Shown: in pieces, positions 46,300 through 58,138 of the stretch | Layout of the letters: each line of letters starts with the position of its first letter | How positions within the stretch are numbered: position 1 is the first letter of the stretch | Assembly (NCBI GenBank): GCA_015680685.1 | Contig: MNCI01027012.1 | Span: 148,988-212,987, forward strand | Direction of reading: 5' to 3' | DNA length: 64,000 bases | Source of the DNA: Gnetum montanum | Lineage: Eukaryota; Streptophyta; Gnetopsida; Gnetales; Gnetaceae | Translations under genes and position numbers: made by a program | Notes under the pieces: generated by a model | Seen by the model: the letters and a program-made list of their open reading frames with translations, nothing else | What the model was told of the DNA's origin: nothing | Databases searched by the model: none

Positions 46300-49200
46300 T
46301 AAGAGAAGATCTGCTGTGTTGATGCACTTCAGTTTAAGGCATCATCATGTTCTTTAGTCTCTAATTTTTTTTCACAAAATGAACTTTATTGGTTAGAGTA
46401 CCAAATATAAAGCTTGGTCTTAGAATATGCTTTGTTAGTGCCATTGAGTTTGGAACAGTGGATAATGTCACATCGTTCCTAATAGAACCATCATGGTATG
46501 TACCTGGGAAGGGAACTGTTGCAGATGTTGCTCAATATAGCTAGGACAAACTTCAAGAGCTTTAGGCAAGGGTATATATTCTGAAAGGAATAATGAGTCT
46601 ATTTCATGAATTCCATTTACTTTCAACCCCTCTCTATTTTTCTCTAATTGTGGAGATTAATTATAAATTTGCCTATCAGGATTGACTAGAATTTGCAATC
46701 CTTTTACATGATAAACCAACGCATGCAGTACTATGTGAAATGTTTGTCTCTTAAACTAATCCTTGAGGTAGGGTTGGAGCTGAATCTAGATCATATGTAT
46801 TGCATGATATATGGCCAGCATAATACTTTTAGTAGAACTTTGGTAATAAGCACAATCTGAATTTGCAGCCTATTACCTGCAAAGCAACAAGCTCCAGAGT
46901 CCAGCTACACTCACATTGCAACTTTTTTTTCAGATTAAAAAATATTTAAATTTTTATACACATCTCTCAGGTAAAATATGAATAACATTTCTGTCTCTTT
47001 AATGACAAACTCATCTAATTTCAAATGATTTGCAGTCCCTTTTATACAACTTGACAAGTACACTTGTGAAATGTTTGTCTCCAAAACGAGGTAAAATACA
47101 AGATTTTGCAAGAGTAAAGACACTCTTAAATTTTAAAATGTCATTGATCGGGGTCATTATATTTTACTCTTTAAGTAAATGGTTTACCATACTGTATTGA
47201 TAGTTAAAAGTTTATATGAACAATTTTAAATTTTTAAATGTTATATTTGGGCAGCATTTACTTGTGGCCTGTATTCAAGTAGGTTGTTGATGATGTCGTG
47301 TTGAAGTCTCACCAAGAGCAAAATACAATTTGTTAAGTACGAAAATCTTAGACATTTTTACAGTGAACAAATTCTATTTAGGAAGTACGCAAAATACGGA
47401 AGTAAGTGTGACAATTACCAAGAGGTATGATTCAAGAAGCCATTCTGTATTTTACAAGAACAAAAGGAACAGTTAGAAGTGGGGTTAATGTGAATTATTA
47501 TAAAAAATGAAACATAAAATGGAAGAAAAGGAAAATAAAGATGGTATCGTCACAAGCAAAGTATTGATGATTATGAACTGTGAATGTAGAAAGCAATCTA
47601 GTAGGTAATATACGCTAGTTGTGGCAAGAACGGAGACCAATAGATTAGGATAGACTAAGGGTTAAAATCAGTTAACTAATGTCAATGGGTTTGCCAACTA
47701 CAAACAATGTATGATATTTATGAATTGTATATTGTCATATGTGGTGAACTATTTATGTTATATTAAGTGGAGGCCAAGAGAATTCTTCCATATTAAATAA
47801 TATTAATGTACTAGTTAGTTTGTTTCATAGGTCAATTCTAAGATATTTCAACAATCAAAAACAACTCTATTGATTATAGTCCACCACTTTAGGTGTATTG
47901 AAAATTTTATGCAGCTCTTCTGTTATAATTGTCTTGCTATTGCTGTAAAACTAAAAAGCAGTGGCTTATGGAATTCACTCGCGAAGGATAAAATTACGCA
48001 ATTCTGTTCCTGAATTGTTTCATTGCTTTTAAAAGGTTCCCATAATTAGCATTAATACAAATGCTTTTAAATCAGGAGAAAACATATCTGGTTTGGTTTA
48101 AAATTTTATGTACCCAACATTCCATTTTTTAAAAAAGTTGGGTGCGCATGTGTTTGTTTTAGTTATGTTTGCTTTGTCTATAAGTTTGATTCAAACTCAG
48201 AGTCCCCTTGTATTCCCACATTGTTGCTAAAACTACCAAAGGTTCCCAAACTTGTCTACACACGTGTTTCTGCATTTTGTAACTTTGTGAAACTTCGAAA
48301 AAGCAAAACAACCACTGGGACTTCTCAGAGTATTTTGGATGGCTAATGCTAGTTTCCTCATGAATCTTGCTACTCATAAAATAGCTTCATTTAAGGAACT
48401 AATAGTTACAACAGATCAGGCATCTTGTAGGGGTACAAATCTTACAATTTCAATAGGATCATTGGGGCGTTGGACACTTGCCAATTGGCTATGTTTCTTA
48501 TGGGAGGATATTTTTGAACAATCTAATGATATATTGGAATTTGAAATCATCTTCTTTTAAAAAAAAATATTTGAAGTGGGTTTCAAATTCCTCAATGTCT
48601 CAATTGGAAATTGACTCACTTTGTTAGGGCATTGCCCTTCCTAGCACCTTATGGTACCAAAAGTCTTATGGACCAAGGGCAGACTAAAGGGTAGGCTATG
48701 CCTCAACCATTAGAAAAACCCTTCAAGCACATCACAAAGTTTTCACAGCACAAGTTAGTCCAAATGGTTAGAATTGTAGAGACTATGTTATGGATAAACA
48801 TGTTGGAAATATTTGAAATATTAACAGCACACACAAGAACCATTAACAAATCAAACTCATAATAAGCTAAACTAGCTACATAAGCTAACTAGGATACATC
48901 CTTTAAATTGATTCTACTTCTCACATCTAGCTCTAATCTCTTTCTTTGTAGAGGAGTGAAGTGTTCATACTAGAAGCCTTAGCCCTAGTTGCCTACATAT
49001 CCTTGTATCATGATATGTAGGGAATTAGGGCTATGCAGTTTTTAAAGGGCTTGATGGTTAACATAGGATGAGATCCAAGTTAGACTTCTATGGGAGTAGC
49101 CTTCAACCCACTAATAAGAAGTACTCTTCCACACACTCTCTATGGTTTTATAGTGGACATGTTCAAAGATATATTGATTATAGGTAAATGTATTTTAGTT
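46300..49200. other. Spacer or intron-like sequence, nothing recognised
   Basis: AT-rich with only short chance frames. The frame at 48339-48557 looks no better than chance to me. No repeats shared with the rest of the window were noticed. Confidence 0.4.
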
Positions 49201-49239
49201 ATGTAGGTTATTTCAATAGGTTGTTGATACAAACTAAGG

Positions 49240-50345
49240 TAAGAGAGTATGCCTTGTGTGTGGTTTGAAGACTATTTCCTTCTAGAATAGGGGTCAAAAG
49301 GATATTCTTGTATCATCATCATCATCATCTTAGCATTGTCTCAATAATTTGAGGTCTTCTAATGTATCATGTTGGCTATATATACTCAAGTGTATCTATA
49401 GTCAAAATGTTTTGGGTTTGACACATCTCCTCTACTACAATCGCCCTAATTGTTTGCATACTAAGTCACTAAAATATGTAGGCTAAGCCTTTTGATGTAT
49501 CGCATCCTTTAAAAAGTACAGAGCCTATTCTTTAGAGCAAGGGGTTAGGGCTATTCGCTTTAGTCTAGGAGTGCACCCTAGCTAACTTGAGTATTGTTGT
49601 ATCTTCTTGTGTGTTTGGGTTATTTGTGGTGTTTATGTGTTTTGGTATTATGGTCCAATCTCTTATGTGATTATACTTGGTGTAACCTTTGGACTAATTT
49701 ATGTTATGCAGTCTTTGATATGCTCACGTATTATTGTAGTTTTTGAGTCATAATTCACCCTAGACTCTTGATTTGAAAGCTCTAAGTTATGGGTTCAATT
49801 CTAGTGGACAATGATGGGTTATAAAATTCTAATTGAACTATATATCTTGGGGTGTACCTATATTGCAATTATTTCAGAGTTCCAACAACCCCTTCCCCTA
49901 TAGGAAAATATGCCTTGTTGTTGGATCAAAGATTGTTTTCCTTTTGAACAGGGGCTAGAGGAGCATGGAGATCCTTTGGGTTCTATGTTACTTTAACCAT
50001 TACTTAGAACTACATGGGCCTTGATTCCTTGTGAATCTCGTTACAAAGACATGTAGGCTTGCAAAGGAGCTTTGGCTTCGATGCTTAAGCCACCGACCTC
50101 TTTTTGGAGTTGGGCTTAGGACTAGATGTGTTAGCATAGGAACATATCGTAGTCCTTTTAGGGATGTTGGTGTGTTGTGTGCTTATTTTGGGTATGTGTG
50201 TGTTTACATTTGGATGGTTTGATTGTGTAATTAATGTTTATGATAGTACTAACATGTTTAACCATTACCTAATAGGTTGTATGCTATGTTGTGATACAGG
50301 TTGCTAAACTTTAAGGCATAATTCACCTTGAGTCCATCCTCTCTC
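49240..50345 (+). repeat. Two diverged direct repeats with a SINE-like copy between
   Basis: 49240-49780 and 49915-50345 share blocks in order: ATGCCTTG near the start, TTTCCTT...GAATAGGGG / TTTTCCTTTTGAACAGGGG, a T/G-rich centre, and CATAATTCACC(C/T)TAGACTC or CATAATTCACCTTGAGTCC near the end. They could be two old LTR copies just upstream of the chromovirus. TG...CA ends and a PBS were not established. An (ATC)n run lies at 49311-49329. Confidence 0.4.
49745..49910 (+). repeat. SINE-like repeat copy c
   Basis: GACTCTTGATTTGAAAGCTC, ATGGGTTCAATTCTAGTGG, GGGTTATAAAATTCTAATTG, AACTATATATC and TTGGGGTGTACC in order. GGGTTCAATTC fits a Pol III B box, while an A box is not clear. Best preserved copy in the window. 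Confidence 0.5.
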
Positions 50346-50379
50346 ACTCATTGCTATTGTTGGGACTCTTAGGTGGTGT

Positions 50380-52090
50380 CGAATGGTGTTTTCTAAGGGT
50401 AGCATCATTACGCTTGGAATTAGAGACAAAGGTTCATGTTATGAGTTATGTGGTGGTTCATGGTTTGTTGTTGGTGACCCATGGCATAGAAGAAGAGCAA
50501 GGGGAGCCACATCTCTTGTGATGCTTCTATGGGGCTTTGACCCTCATGATGATGGGAAGAAGCATGTGCATGATGAAGCACATAATTCAACTTCTAAACT
50601 AGAGAATGCTAGTGACCATAATGAAGTACTTATCAAAGATCCTGACTCTTTGGATAAGGTAAAATAGCTATGGGGATAGCTTCTTGAAGTTGACAACATG
50701 ATCCTTAGCCACTTGCCAATGGTTGGGAGGGTTAAGATGGTGTAGGATCTTGTTGAAAGATTGGATATTCTATACCTTCAAGAATTGAATTCTGGTAACA
50801 TTGCATTTGACTTATTTGTACTTAAAACCATATAGCAAGTGCAACCAAGGGTCTTGTAATTTTACATCACAAAGGTAAATATCCCATATCACATTACTTT
50901 GAACTTATTTGATCTTAGATTTATAGTTACGGTAAAACTTTATAGGAATTAGATANCATTATGATGTCCAAGTCTCAACAGGTAACCTCTTGCAGCGGGT
51001 GTCACTTCTAGAGGCATATGTGGAAAGGCTTGAAGTGAGGAACGAGAAATTGGAAGATTAGGTTGCTATTCAAGCAAAAGCAGTGGCATTTGGTTTGGGG
51101 TGGTCAACCCAAAAGTTTTGAGCTAAAGAACCTAAAATGTATAAAGTTGATTATGACGACAAACTTTTGGATACCTTTATGTTTGAGATGGAGAGCTTCC
51201 TTGAAATAAATGACTAGAGGAAATGAAAATCAAGATTGCCTTTCAATTTCTAGATGGTGTTGCATAGACTTGGTGGTTAGGCATAATCCATGAGATGAAG
51301 TCCAGGATGACTAGGAAGCTAATTGAAACTTGGGATGATTTCAAAATGGTTGTTGTTGAAAATTTTCTCTTGGGTACTTCCATTGACAAAGCTTGGGTGA
51401 AGTTAAGAGAACTCCCAACACATAGGCAAGTTGAAATATTATCTTTGTGAATACCAAGAAGTGGTCTTGCAAATCCTCTTGTTGGACGAGGAGTCAAAGG
51501 TTTGCCTCTTCCTCAATGCCTTAAAACCCTGGGTCTAGTGGGAGATTAAGACTTGTAAGATCTTTGCCTACAAAGAGGCACTAGAATTGATAACCAGTTT
51601 GATAGTGGAAACAAAGCCTCAAAAGTAAGAAAAGAATGGAGCTAATATACCTCATCATGGCAAGAGGTCTGGTGGAGGATCTGGTGGGTTGGTAGGAATT
51701 TTGGAGGTGACTTTTGGGGCACATGCCCTATCATTACCCTTGGATTCTAGCATCTTGCCAAGGTCATGAAAAGTAGCGAACTCTTGAAGGCTATGATTGG
51801 TTTGGTTATAAGCACCTACGTTTTGAAGGACCTCCCAATTCTCCTAGGCGTTCAAACATGTAGTGTTTTGTTTGCTCTAGAAACCATGTTGCTCAAGATT
51901 GTCCTTAAAACCTCAATTGAAGGCTTGCTGAAAGGGGTCCAAATGGTGATTGATAGCTGAATGCTCTTGACTATTAGCCACAAGCTCAATTATGGGTGAT
52001 TGAGATAAAGGGCAACAATGATGAAATGGAGTCTCTGGGGATGATTGAACAAATCTCTCAGAGTTTGGTAGGCATCTTGCAAAATCTTTA
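50380..52090 (+). pseudogene. gag: Chromovirus gag region, decayed
   Basis: Plus strand. The capsid part around 51000-51620 is only faintly visible. The zinc knuckle at about 51865-51905 reads CFVCSRNHVAQDCP (CX2CX3HX4C), typical of chromovirus Gag (CFLCxGPHWARDCP in relatives). Many stops. The 50383-50667 stretch has an open frame with GFDPHDDGKK that I do not recognise. A single N is at 50956. Confidence 0.6.
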
Positions 52091-52889
52091 AGAAGAGTAA
52101 TTAAAGCAAGAACTCAGCTTACGTTTGGTCCATATGGTTCCTATTCAATTTTTGACAAAGACGGTGGACACATCATAGATGCTAGTTACAACTTTTTCTC
52201 ACCTATGATGGCTTGCACTCTCAACCTATGAATACACCTGACTTTAGCATCTCGAAAGTTAGCCAAGTTCCACTTAATTAGATGCACTAGGATGGTGAAG
52301 GAGGTAACTATAAAAGTTGATTAGTGGAGTAGAAAACTAAACTTGTCTATCCTAGACATTGATACTTGTTAAGTCAGTTTTAGACAAGAATTCTTCAAAA
52401 AGGCAAAAGTAGTGGTTGTTCCATATCTAGATGCCCTTTATATTATGCATGAGAATTCACCTTACTTGGTGAAAGCCTTCACTCCAAGAGCAACTAGCAC
52501 TAACAGGAAAGTTCATATTGTCTCTTCCATGGTGATGAAGCAAGTTGTTAGAGACCTAACCCAATAAATAATTCTTGTGGTACTTAGGGAGACACAATAT
52601 AGGAGTTATGTGCATGTTGACATACGAGTAGAGAATGTGTTGGGAAGGTATAAGGTTTTAATACTAGTAGAGTTGCTTGGAAAATTTCTAGAATGGTGAG
52701 TTGTTAATCATAAAATTGAGCTATTGCCAAGAATTGCCCCTCCTATGGAGTGACCTTATAGAATGACTACTCTTGAGCTGGTCGAGTTGAGAAAGCAATT
52801 GAAGATCTTTGTGGTGAAGGTTTACATTTGACTCTCAAAATCTCCATATGGTGCCCTTCTATTATTTTCCATGAAAGAAGATAGTTTGT

Positions 52890-53420
52890 TGTAACCGTGT
52901 TGCAACTTAAACAGATACACCATTAAGAATAGGTATATGGTACCATTAGTTTTAGACCTGTTCGACCAACTAGCGGGGGTTCAAGTTTTCTCTTGACTTA
53001 ACCTTTGTCAAGGCTACTATTAGGTATGGATCGTTGAAGGAGATGAGGAAAAAATAGCTTGCATTGCTCATTACAGATCATACAAGTGAACGGTTATGTC
53101 CTTTGGGTTGTGCAATGTTCCTACCACATTTTGCACTCTCATGAACAAAGTGTTTCATCTATTCTTGGATAAGTTTGTGGTGATGTGTCTTGATGATATT
53201 CTGGTATAATCTTATTTAATAAATAAACATCTTCAACATCTAGACTTGGTGTTCTCAATGTTATGGGAGCACAAGTTGTATGTTAAGCAATAAAAATGTG
53301 AGTTTGTTGAGCCAAAGTTAAAGTTTCCTGGCCACATCATTCGTGAAGACAAGGTGAAACTAGTTCTAAAGCAAGTGGAGGTTAGTTCCACTTAGCCTAC
53401 TCCAAAAGACGTGCATCAAT
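52890..53420 (+). pseudogene. pol: Chromovirus reverse transcriptase
   Basis: Reads NRYTIKNRYMVPLVLDLFDQLAG, VMSFGLCNVPTTFCTLMNKVFH and FVVMCLDDILV, where the catalytic box is CLDD in place of YLDD/YIDD. Then KCEFVEPKLKFPGHII. This order and wording fit a plant chromovirus of Ty3/gypsy. Several stops interrupt it. Confidence 0.85.
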
Positions 53421-53589
53421 TGCATCAATTTTGAGTTTGGCGAGTTACTATAAGAGGTTTATTCATGGATTCTCTAGTATGATGATAGCATTGATGAATT
53501 TGCAAAAGAAGGACATTTCTTAGAACTAGAGTAATCAAGCATTTGACAAGATCAAGACGTCCTTCATAACACAAAGTGTGTTTAACCTT

Positions 53590-53970
53590 CTTGACTTTTC
53601 AAAATCATTTAAGTTTATACTAATGTTTCAGATGATGCAATTGGTGGGGTGCTTTTACAAGACAATCATTTTGTGGTATTTGAATCAAAGAAGTTGAATC
53701 AAATTGAAAAATTATGACTTGTGCATGAAAAGGAGATGTTTGCCATTATGTATTGCCTCCGTAAATGGTGACACTATCTCCTTCATGGCACCATGGTAGT
53801 GTAAACTGATAACCTGCCACTAGCTATCTTTTTAATTAGTCTAAGTTAAAGCTAAAACAAGCACGATGGTTGGACATGCTACAAGAATTCGACCTTTAGT
53901 TTATCTATTGGTTAGAGAGGGAGAATGTGGTTGTAGATACTTTGAGTAAACATTTGTAGATAAATTTGAT
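53590..53970 (+). pseudogene. pol: Chromovirus RNase H
   Basis: Reads SDDAIGGVLLQ, VVFESKKLNQ and LVHEKEMFAIMYCLRKWRHYL, then TDNLPL. These match D-A-S-x-x-A-x-G-x-V-L-Q, EKE and TDHxSL of the family. Broken by stops. Confidence 0.82.
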
Positions 53971-54129
53971 TGAAGTTATGGAATAACCTAATAGCTTGGA
54001 TGATGGCTAATCATGAACTTTAGCAAAAGATTGACGATGGATTATGGCATGATTAGCATGCCTAAGAATTGTTGAATTTGGTCTAGGATGGAGGTGACTC
54101 AAATTCTAGTAAAGTAAATGATCTACTAA

Positions 54130-55130
54130 TGTTCAAGTAGATGCAAATCTATGTTCTTGATTAGGCTGCTTTACATTCCAAAATCATCAACGAATGCCAT
54201 AGCATTCTCTTGGTTGTTCATCCGAGTCACAAGCGCATGGTGGCATTGGTGGAATGATAGTTCTGTTAGCCACAGTTGGGGATTGACGTGGACAATTTTG
54301 TGCAAAGTTGTTTGGTGTGTCAGTAGGATGAGTTCGAATGAGAGACTAGGGGGCTTGCTTCATTCCTTGGAGATTTCAAAATTACCATGGGTTGTCATCT
54401 CCATTGATTTCATCACAGGATTTCACAAAGTATAGGGATATTCTAGCATCATTGTAGTTATGAATAAGTTCTCTAAGTATGTCATCTTCATCCTATTCTC
54501 TACATCCTACACGACTGAGGATGTGACATCCTCATTTTTTTGATAACATCATGTGCTACTTTGGATTATCATCAAGCATCATCTTTAATTGTGATTCTTG
54601 ATTCATGGGAGAATTTTGTTGAAAATTGTTTCTAATGTTAGAGATAAAGCTGCGAATGTTCTCAGGGTACCATCCACAGAAAATGGTTAGACAAAGTAGG
54701 CTAACAAAGTTCTTGAAGAATATTTGCGACATTTCATTTGGTTCAATTAAATGAATTGGGTGTCTTTGCTACTAGTGATTTAATTTAGTTATACCATTTA
54801 GAAATCCTTAGTTACATGATTATCTTTGATGGAGTTGGCTCTAGGGAGGCAACCATCAATTCCTTAGTTGGTGGAAACCTTCTATCAAGGTTTAAATTCT
54901 TTGATAGATGAATTCATCAAGTCCTGGGTGAATCAAATCTAAGTTGCTTAATTTTATTTAATAAAGTGTATGCAACACATAAAATAATAAGTAGATAACA
55001 AGAGAAGGTCATTGGAGTTTATAGTTAGAGAGTAGGCATTGTTGAAGATGGATTATGTTGGGTAGATAAGGCCAAAGAAGGGTGATAATTAGAAATTTCT
55101 TAGACATTATGATAGACCTTTCAAGATTCT
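54130..55130 (+). pseudogene. pol: Chromovirus integrase
   Basis: Around 54360-54480 it reads LEISKLPWVVISIDFITGFHKV and SSIIVVMNKFSKYVIFI, the region of the first catalytic Asp (SMDFITGLP...VVVDRFSKYA in relatives). The catalytic Asp of VVVDR is Asn here. Other parts are frame-shifted. It lies between RNase H and the chromodomain. Confidence 0.78.
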
Positions 55131-55299
55131 TGCTTAGGTTAATTCAGTTGATTATAAATTGCAACTGTCAATTTATCTAGCAAAATACACCTAGTTTTCC
55201 ATGTGCCTATGCTTAAAGTTCAATCTTGTGAACACTAATCCCTTCACACTTAGGTCCAGGGGACCTCCAAACATGGAACTAGTGAAGGGATGATAGATT

Positions 55300-55450
55300 C
55301 ACTCCATCATCAACATGTGTACCACAGGATGCACTCTCGATTAGAAGGTTGAATTCCTAGTACATTGGCAAGGAACATCCTTAGAGGAGGATACCTGGGA
55401 AGAGTGGCAAACTCTAAAAAACAAGTAGACATTCATTGCGAATTTTTATG
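55300..55450 (+). pseudogene. pol: Chromovirus chromodomain remnant
   Basis: Reads VEFLVHWQGTSLEEDTWEEWQTLKNK, matching the chromodomain signature YLVKWKGxxxxEATWE. In chromoviruses this C-terminal part of integrase is linked to chromatin targeting. It defines the element as a chromovirus. Confidence 0.8.
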
Positions 55451-55459
55451 CTAAAAACT

Positions 55460-56400
55460 ACATTGATTTGCTCTTGTGGATATATATGGGTGGTTGGCTA
55501 GAGGTAGCCATTGGTTGATGGGAGTTATATTGTAGCCCAAAAAAAAATGTGTGTGTGTTAGACTAAAGAATGCCAAAGTGGATATGAGATGATCCACTTT
55601 TGAGCAGCGAAGAATTGATGTCTCTCTTTTTAGCTATAAAGTTAGGTCATGCCATAATTAGGCTAAACTCTAAGATCCTTGCACATGCTAATGAAATGCT
55701 ATCATTAGATATGGGAGGTGGTTTTTGCAAGGTGTGAATAGCCTCCCTTTGGTTGTAGAAGGATTAACTCTACTTTCTCATTTCACAACCAGAGATAGAG
55801 AATTGGCTTGCATGTTAAGCAAGTAGATTTTACTTTGGGTAGACAAGTTGGTATAGTTTGCATGAAAAAGGACAAATCTCTTCTTTCTAAACTTAAGTTT
55901 CTTGAATTTTTTAAGTCCTAGTTAGATGATGGGATGAGTTCAACAGTTTGGCTTTAGTAGGTTATTTTCTAAACTTATTTTCTACCATGCAAAATAGAAT
56001 TTTAGAAAGCCCTAATTAATAGTAGGTTATGCATTAACTATGTTACAAAATGACTTGTGGTGGAAGAGGATCTTGAAAGTCACAGGGATCTTCTAAAAGA
56101 AAGTGCAATGATTACTCCTTGTTATCAGCCTCTTCTGAACATATGCAAGTAATATATTGTCCCCTATTACCAAGTAGTATCCAATGGTCTACCCACATGA
56201 AGACAAACGTATACAAACTTGAAGTATTTTTATTTATTTTTTAGTTAATGTACAGATGTAAACTATTTAGGCAACTAATCTTTATTTTGCATAAATTTCT
56301 TTATTTTCACTTTGGGAAATGACTTCTCAAGTTTCCCAAGAATGGCTCAATCATTTCCTATAAATTGTAAGGTCATACATAAGTGAAATGACCTGATTTG
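55460..56400. other. Unassigned sequence after the chromovirus
   Basis: May include the chromovirus 3' LTR, beginning near GTGTGTGTGTTAGACT (55550), but no matching 5' copy or TG...CA pair was found. No coding potential. Confidence 0.35.
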
Positions 56401-56407
56401 AAGGCAA

Positions 56408-56793
56408 TAAAGTTGACATTTGATTCATTTTTTTTTTCATATTTCTTTCTTCTCTCATTTACACATCTATCATTAGTATCAACTTCCATTCTCAATTATC
56501 AATTCACTTTCATTGTCATTAGTGCAATCAAATTATCAAGCAACAATCATATTAAATGCATTATTAAAATTTCAATAATTCAATTTCTTATAGTTTAGAA
56601 TTTTAGACATTNAGAAATTGAATTATTGAAATTTTAATAATGCATTTAATATGATTGTTGCTTGATAATTTGATTGCACTAATGACAATGAAAGTGAATT
56701 GATAATTGAGAATGGAAGTTGATACTAATGATAGATGTGTAAATGAGAGAAGAAAGAAATATGAAAAAAAAAATGAATCAAATGTCAACTTTA
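56408..56793. repeat. Perfect 181-bp inverted duplication between Ns
   Basis: 56613-56793 is, as far as I can read, an exact reverse complement of 56408-56588, including a 10-base homopolymer. The second copy is bounded on both sides by a single N (56612, 56794). Such placement points to a gap-filling artefact more than to biology. Confidence 0.85.
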
Positions 56794-56796
56794 NCA

Positions 56797-58133
56797 TGAG
56801 TTGCAATAACGAAACTACCAAATGTTCCATGATATTCAATGGGACTCAAGATTTTAATCTTTGGAATGAAATGATCAAAGGACTTCTGAAAGTTAATGAA
56901 GTATGGGATGTAATAGAACCTATAGAAGCTCATATCAAAGTCACTTGAAAAGGAGAAAATAAAGATGAAAAATATCCTCTGATTCAACAACTCCTAGAAG
57001 AAGAAAAGTGGAAGAGATAAGATTCATATGCAAAAATGATAATTATTTTCAATATATCAAAAAAATAGTTGGAAGATTGTGCTAATTAAAGACTACTAAG
57101 AAGTGTGGAAAAGATTATGCTCAAATTATCTAAGAAATACTAAAAATCAACATACAAAAAAATTGTTGTACAGAATTCAATTTGATAAATTAGAAATAAG
57201 AAGAGATGAAGACATTGAATAGTTTTTTACAAAGATGTACACTAGCATAAAAAACATTGATGAATTTGGATGTACCTTTACTTAGCATCAAATAATACAA
57301 AAAATTATGGTTGCTCTTTACAATGATCTTAGATAAAAAAACATGATGATGAACTTTATACAAAATAAAGAATTCAAGAAACTCACTATAGATGATCTAG
57401 TTGCTTAAATCAAAATACTTAAAAGTTTGAAAACTAATAAAAATGATAGAGAATAAGTCTTCATAGGCAACAGAGGAAGAGGAATATTCAATAGAAGCTA
57501 CTCTTAGGACCAAATCAACTTAGACAAGTTAGAGACTTTACAAAGAGATAATAGAGGTAGAGCTTTTATAAGAGTAAGATGGAATTTACAAGGATAGTGA
57601 AATGCTTGAATCCCTCTATGCAAACTTTGTAATAAAAGAGGACATATCATAGAAGTATGTTGGTACAACTCTAGACATGATGCTCTTCAACTCAAAGACA
57701 AAGATGAAGAAGCAATAACATCAAATAAAAAAGTTCACCAAGGTAAGATTAATGCTTTCAATTTTAGCAAAATAGTTAAGAAAAATTCTTGGATTATAGA
57801 CAATGGATGTTCAAATTACATGACAAGATACAAGTCTCACCTTTTTCAATACAAATCAAAACGAATTGGTAGCATAAAAATAGGAGGCAATAACCACCTT
57901 AACATAGAAGGAATTGAAAATTACATTATCAAATTGCCAAACAACAAGGTTATAGCCATCACTAATATCTTTGATGTACTAATTCTCTTAAATCCTTTTA
58001 TCTTAGTAGGGAAAATGATCAAGAAATGAATCAAAAACAGCTTCAAAGATGACTAGTGCATTATTAAAAAGTAAAAGAAAGAAGAAATCATTAGAAAAAA
58101 AACCCCACAATAATAGAATCTATTGCATAGATT
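56797..58133 (+). pseudogene. gag: Ty1/copia gag and protease fragment
   Basis: Gag starts right after the N at 56794 (MSCNNETTK), with FNGTQDFNLWNEMIKGLL (copia Gag form FxGxNFxxW) and a zinc knuckle CKLCNKRGHIIEVCW at 57619-57663 (CX2CX4HX4C). The protease at about 57787-58025 reads SWIIDNGCSNYM and then IKLPNNKVIAITNIFDV. The active site is DNG in place of the usual DSG/DTG. Integrase and RT are missing because the LTR of E1 starts at 58139. Many stops lie between 56950 and 57600. Confidence 0.8.
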
Positions 58134-58138
58134 GTAGT

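Noticed and set aside
49311-49329. Short (ATC)n array considered as a regulatory or CRISPR-like repeat
   Set aside because: Simple trinucleotide microsatellite, no spacers.
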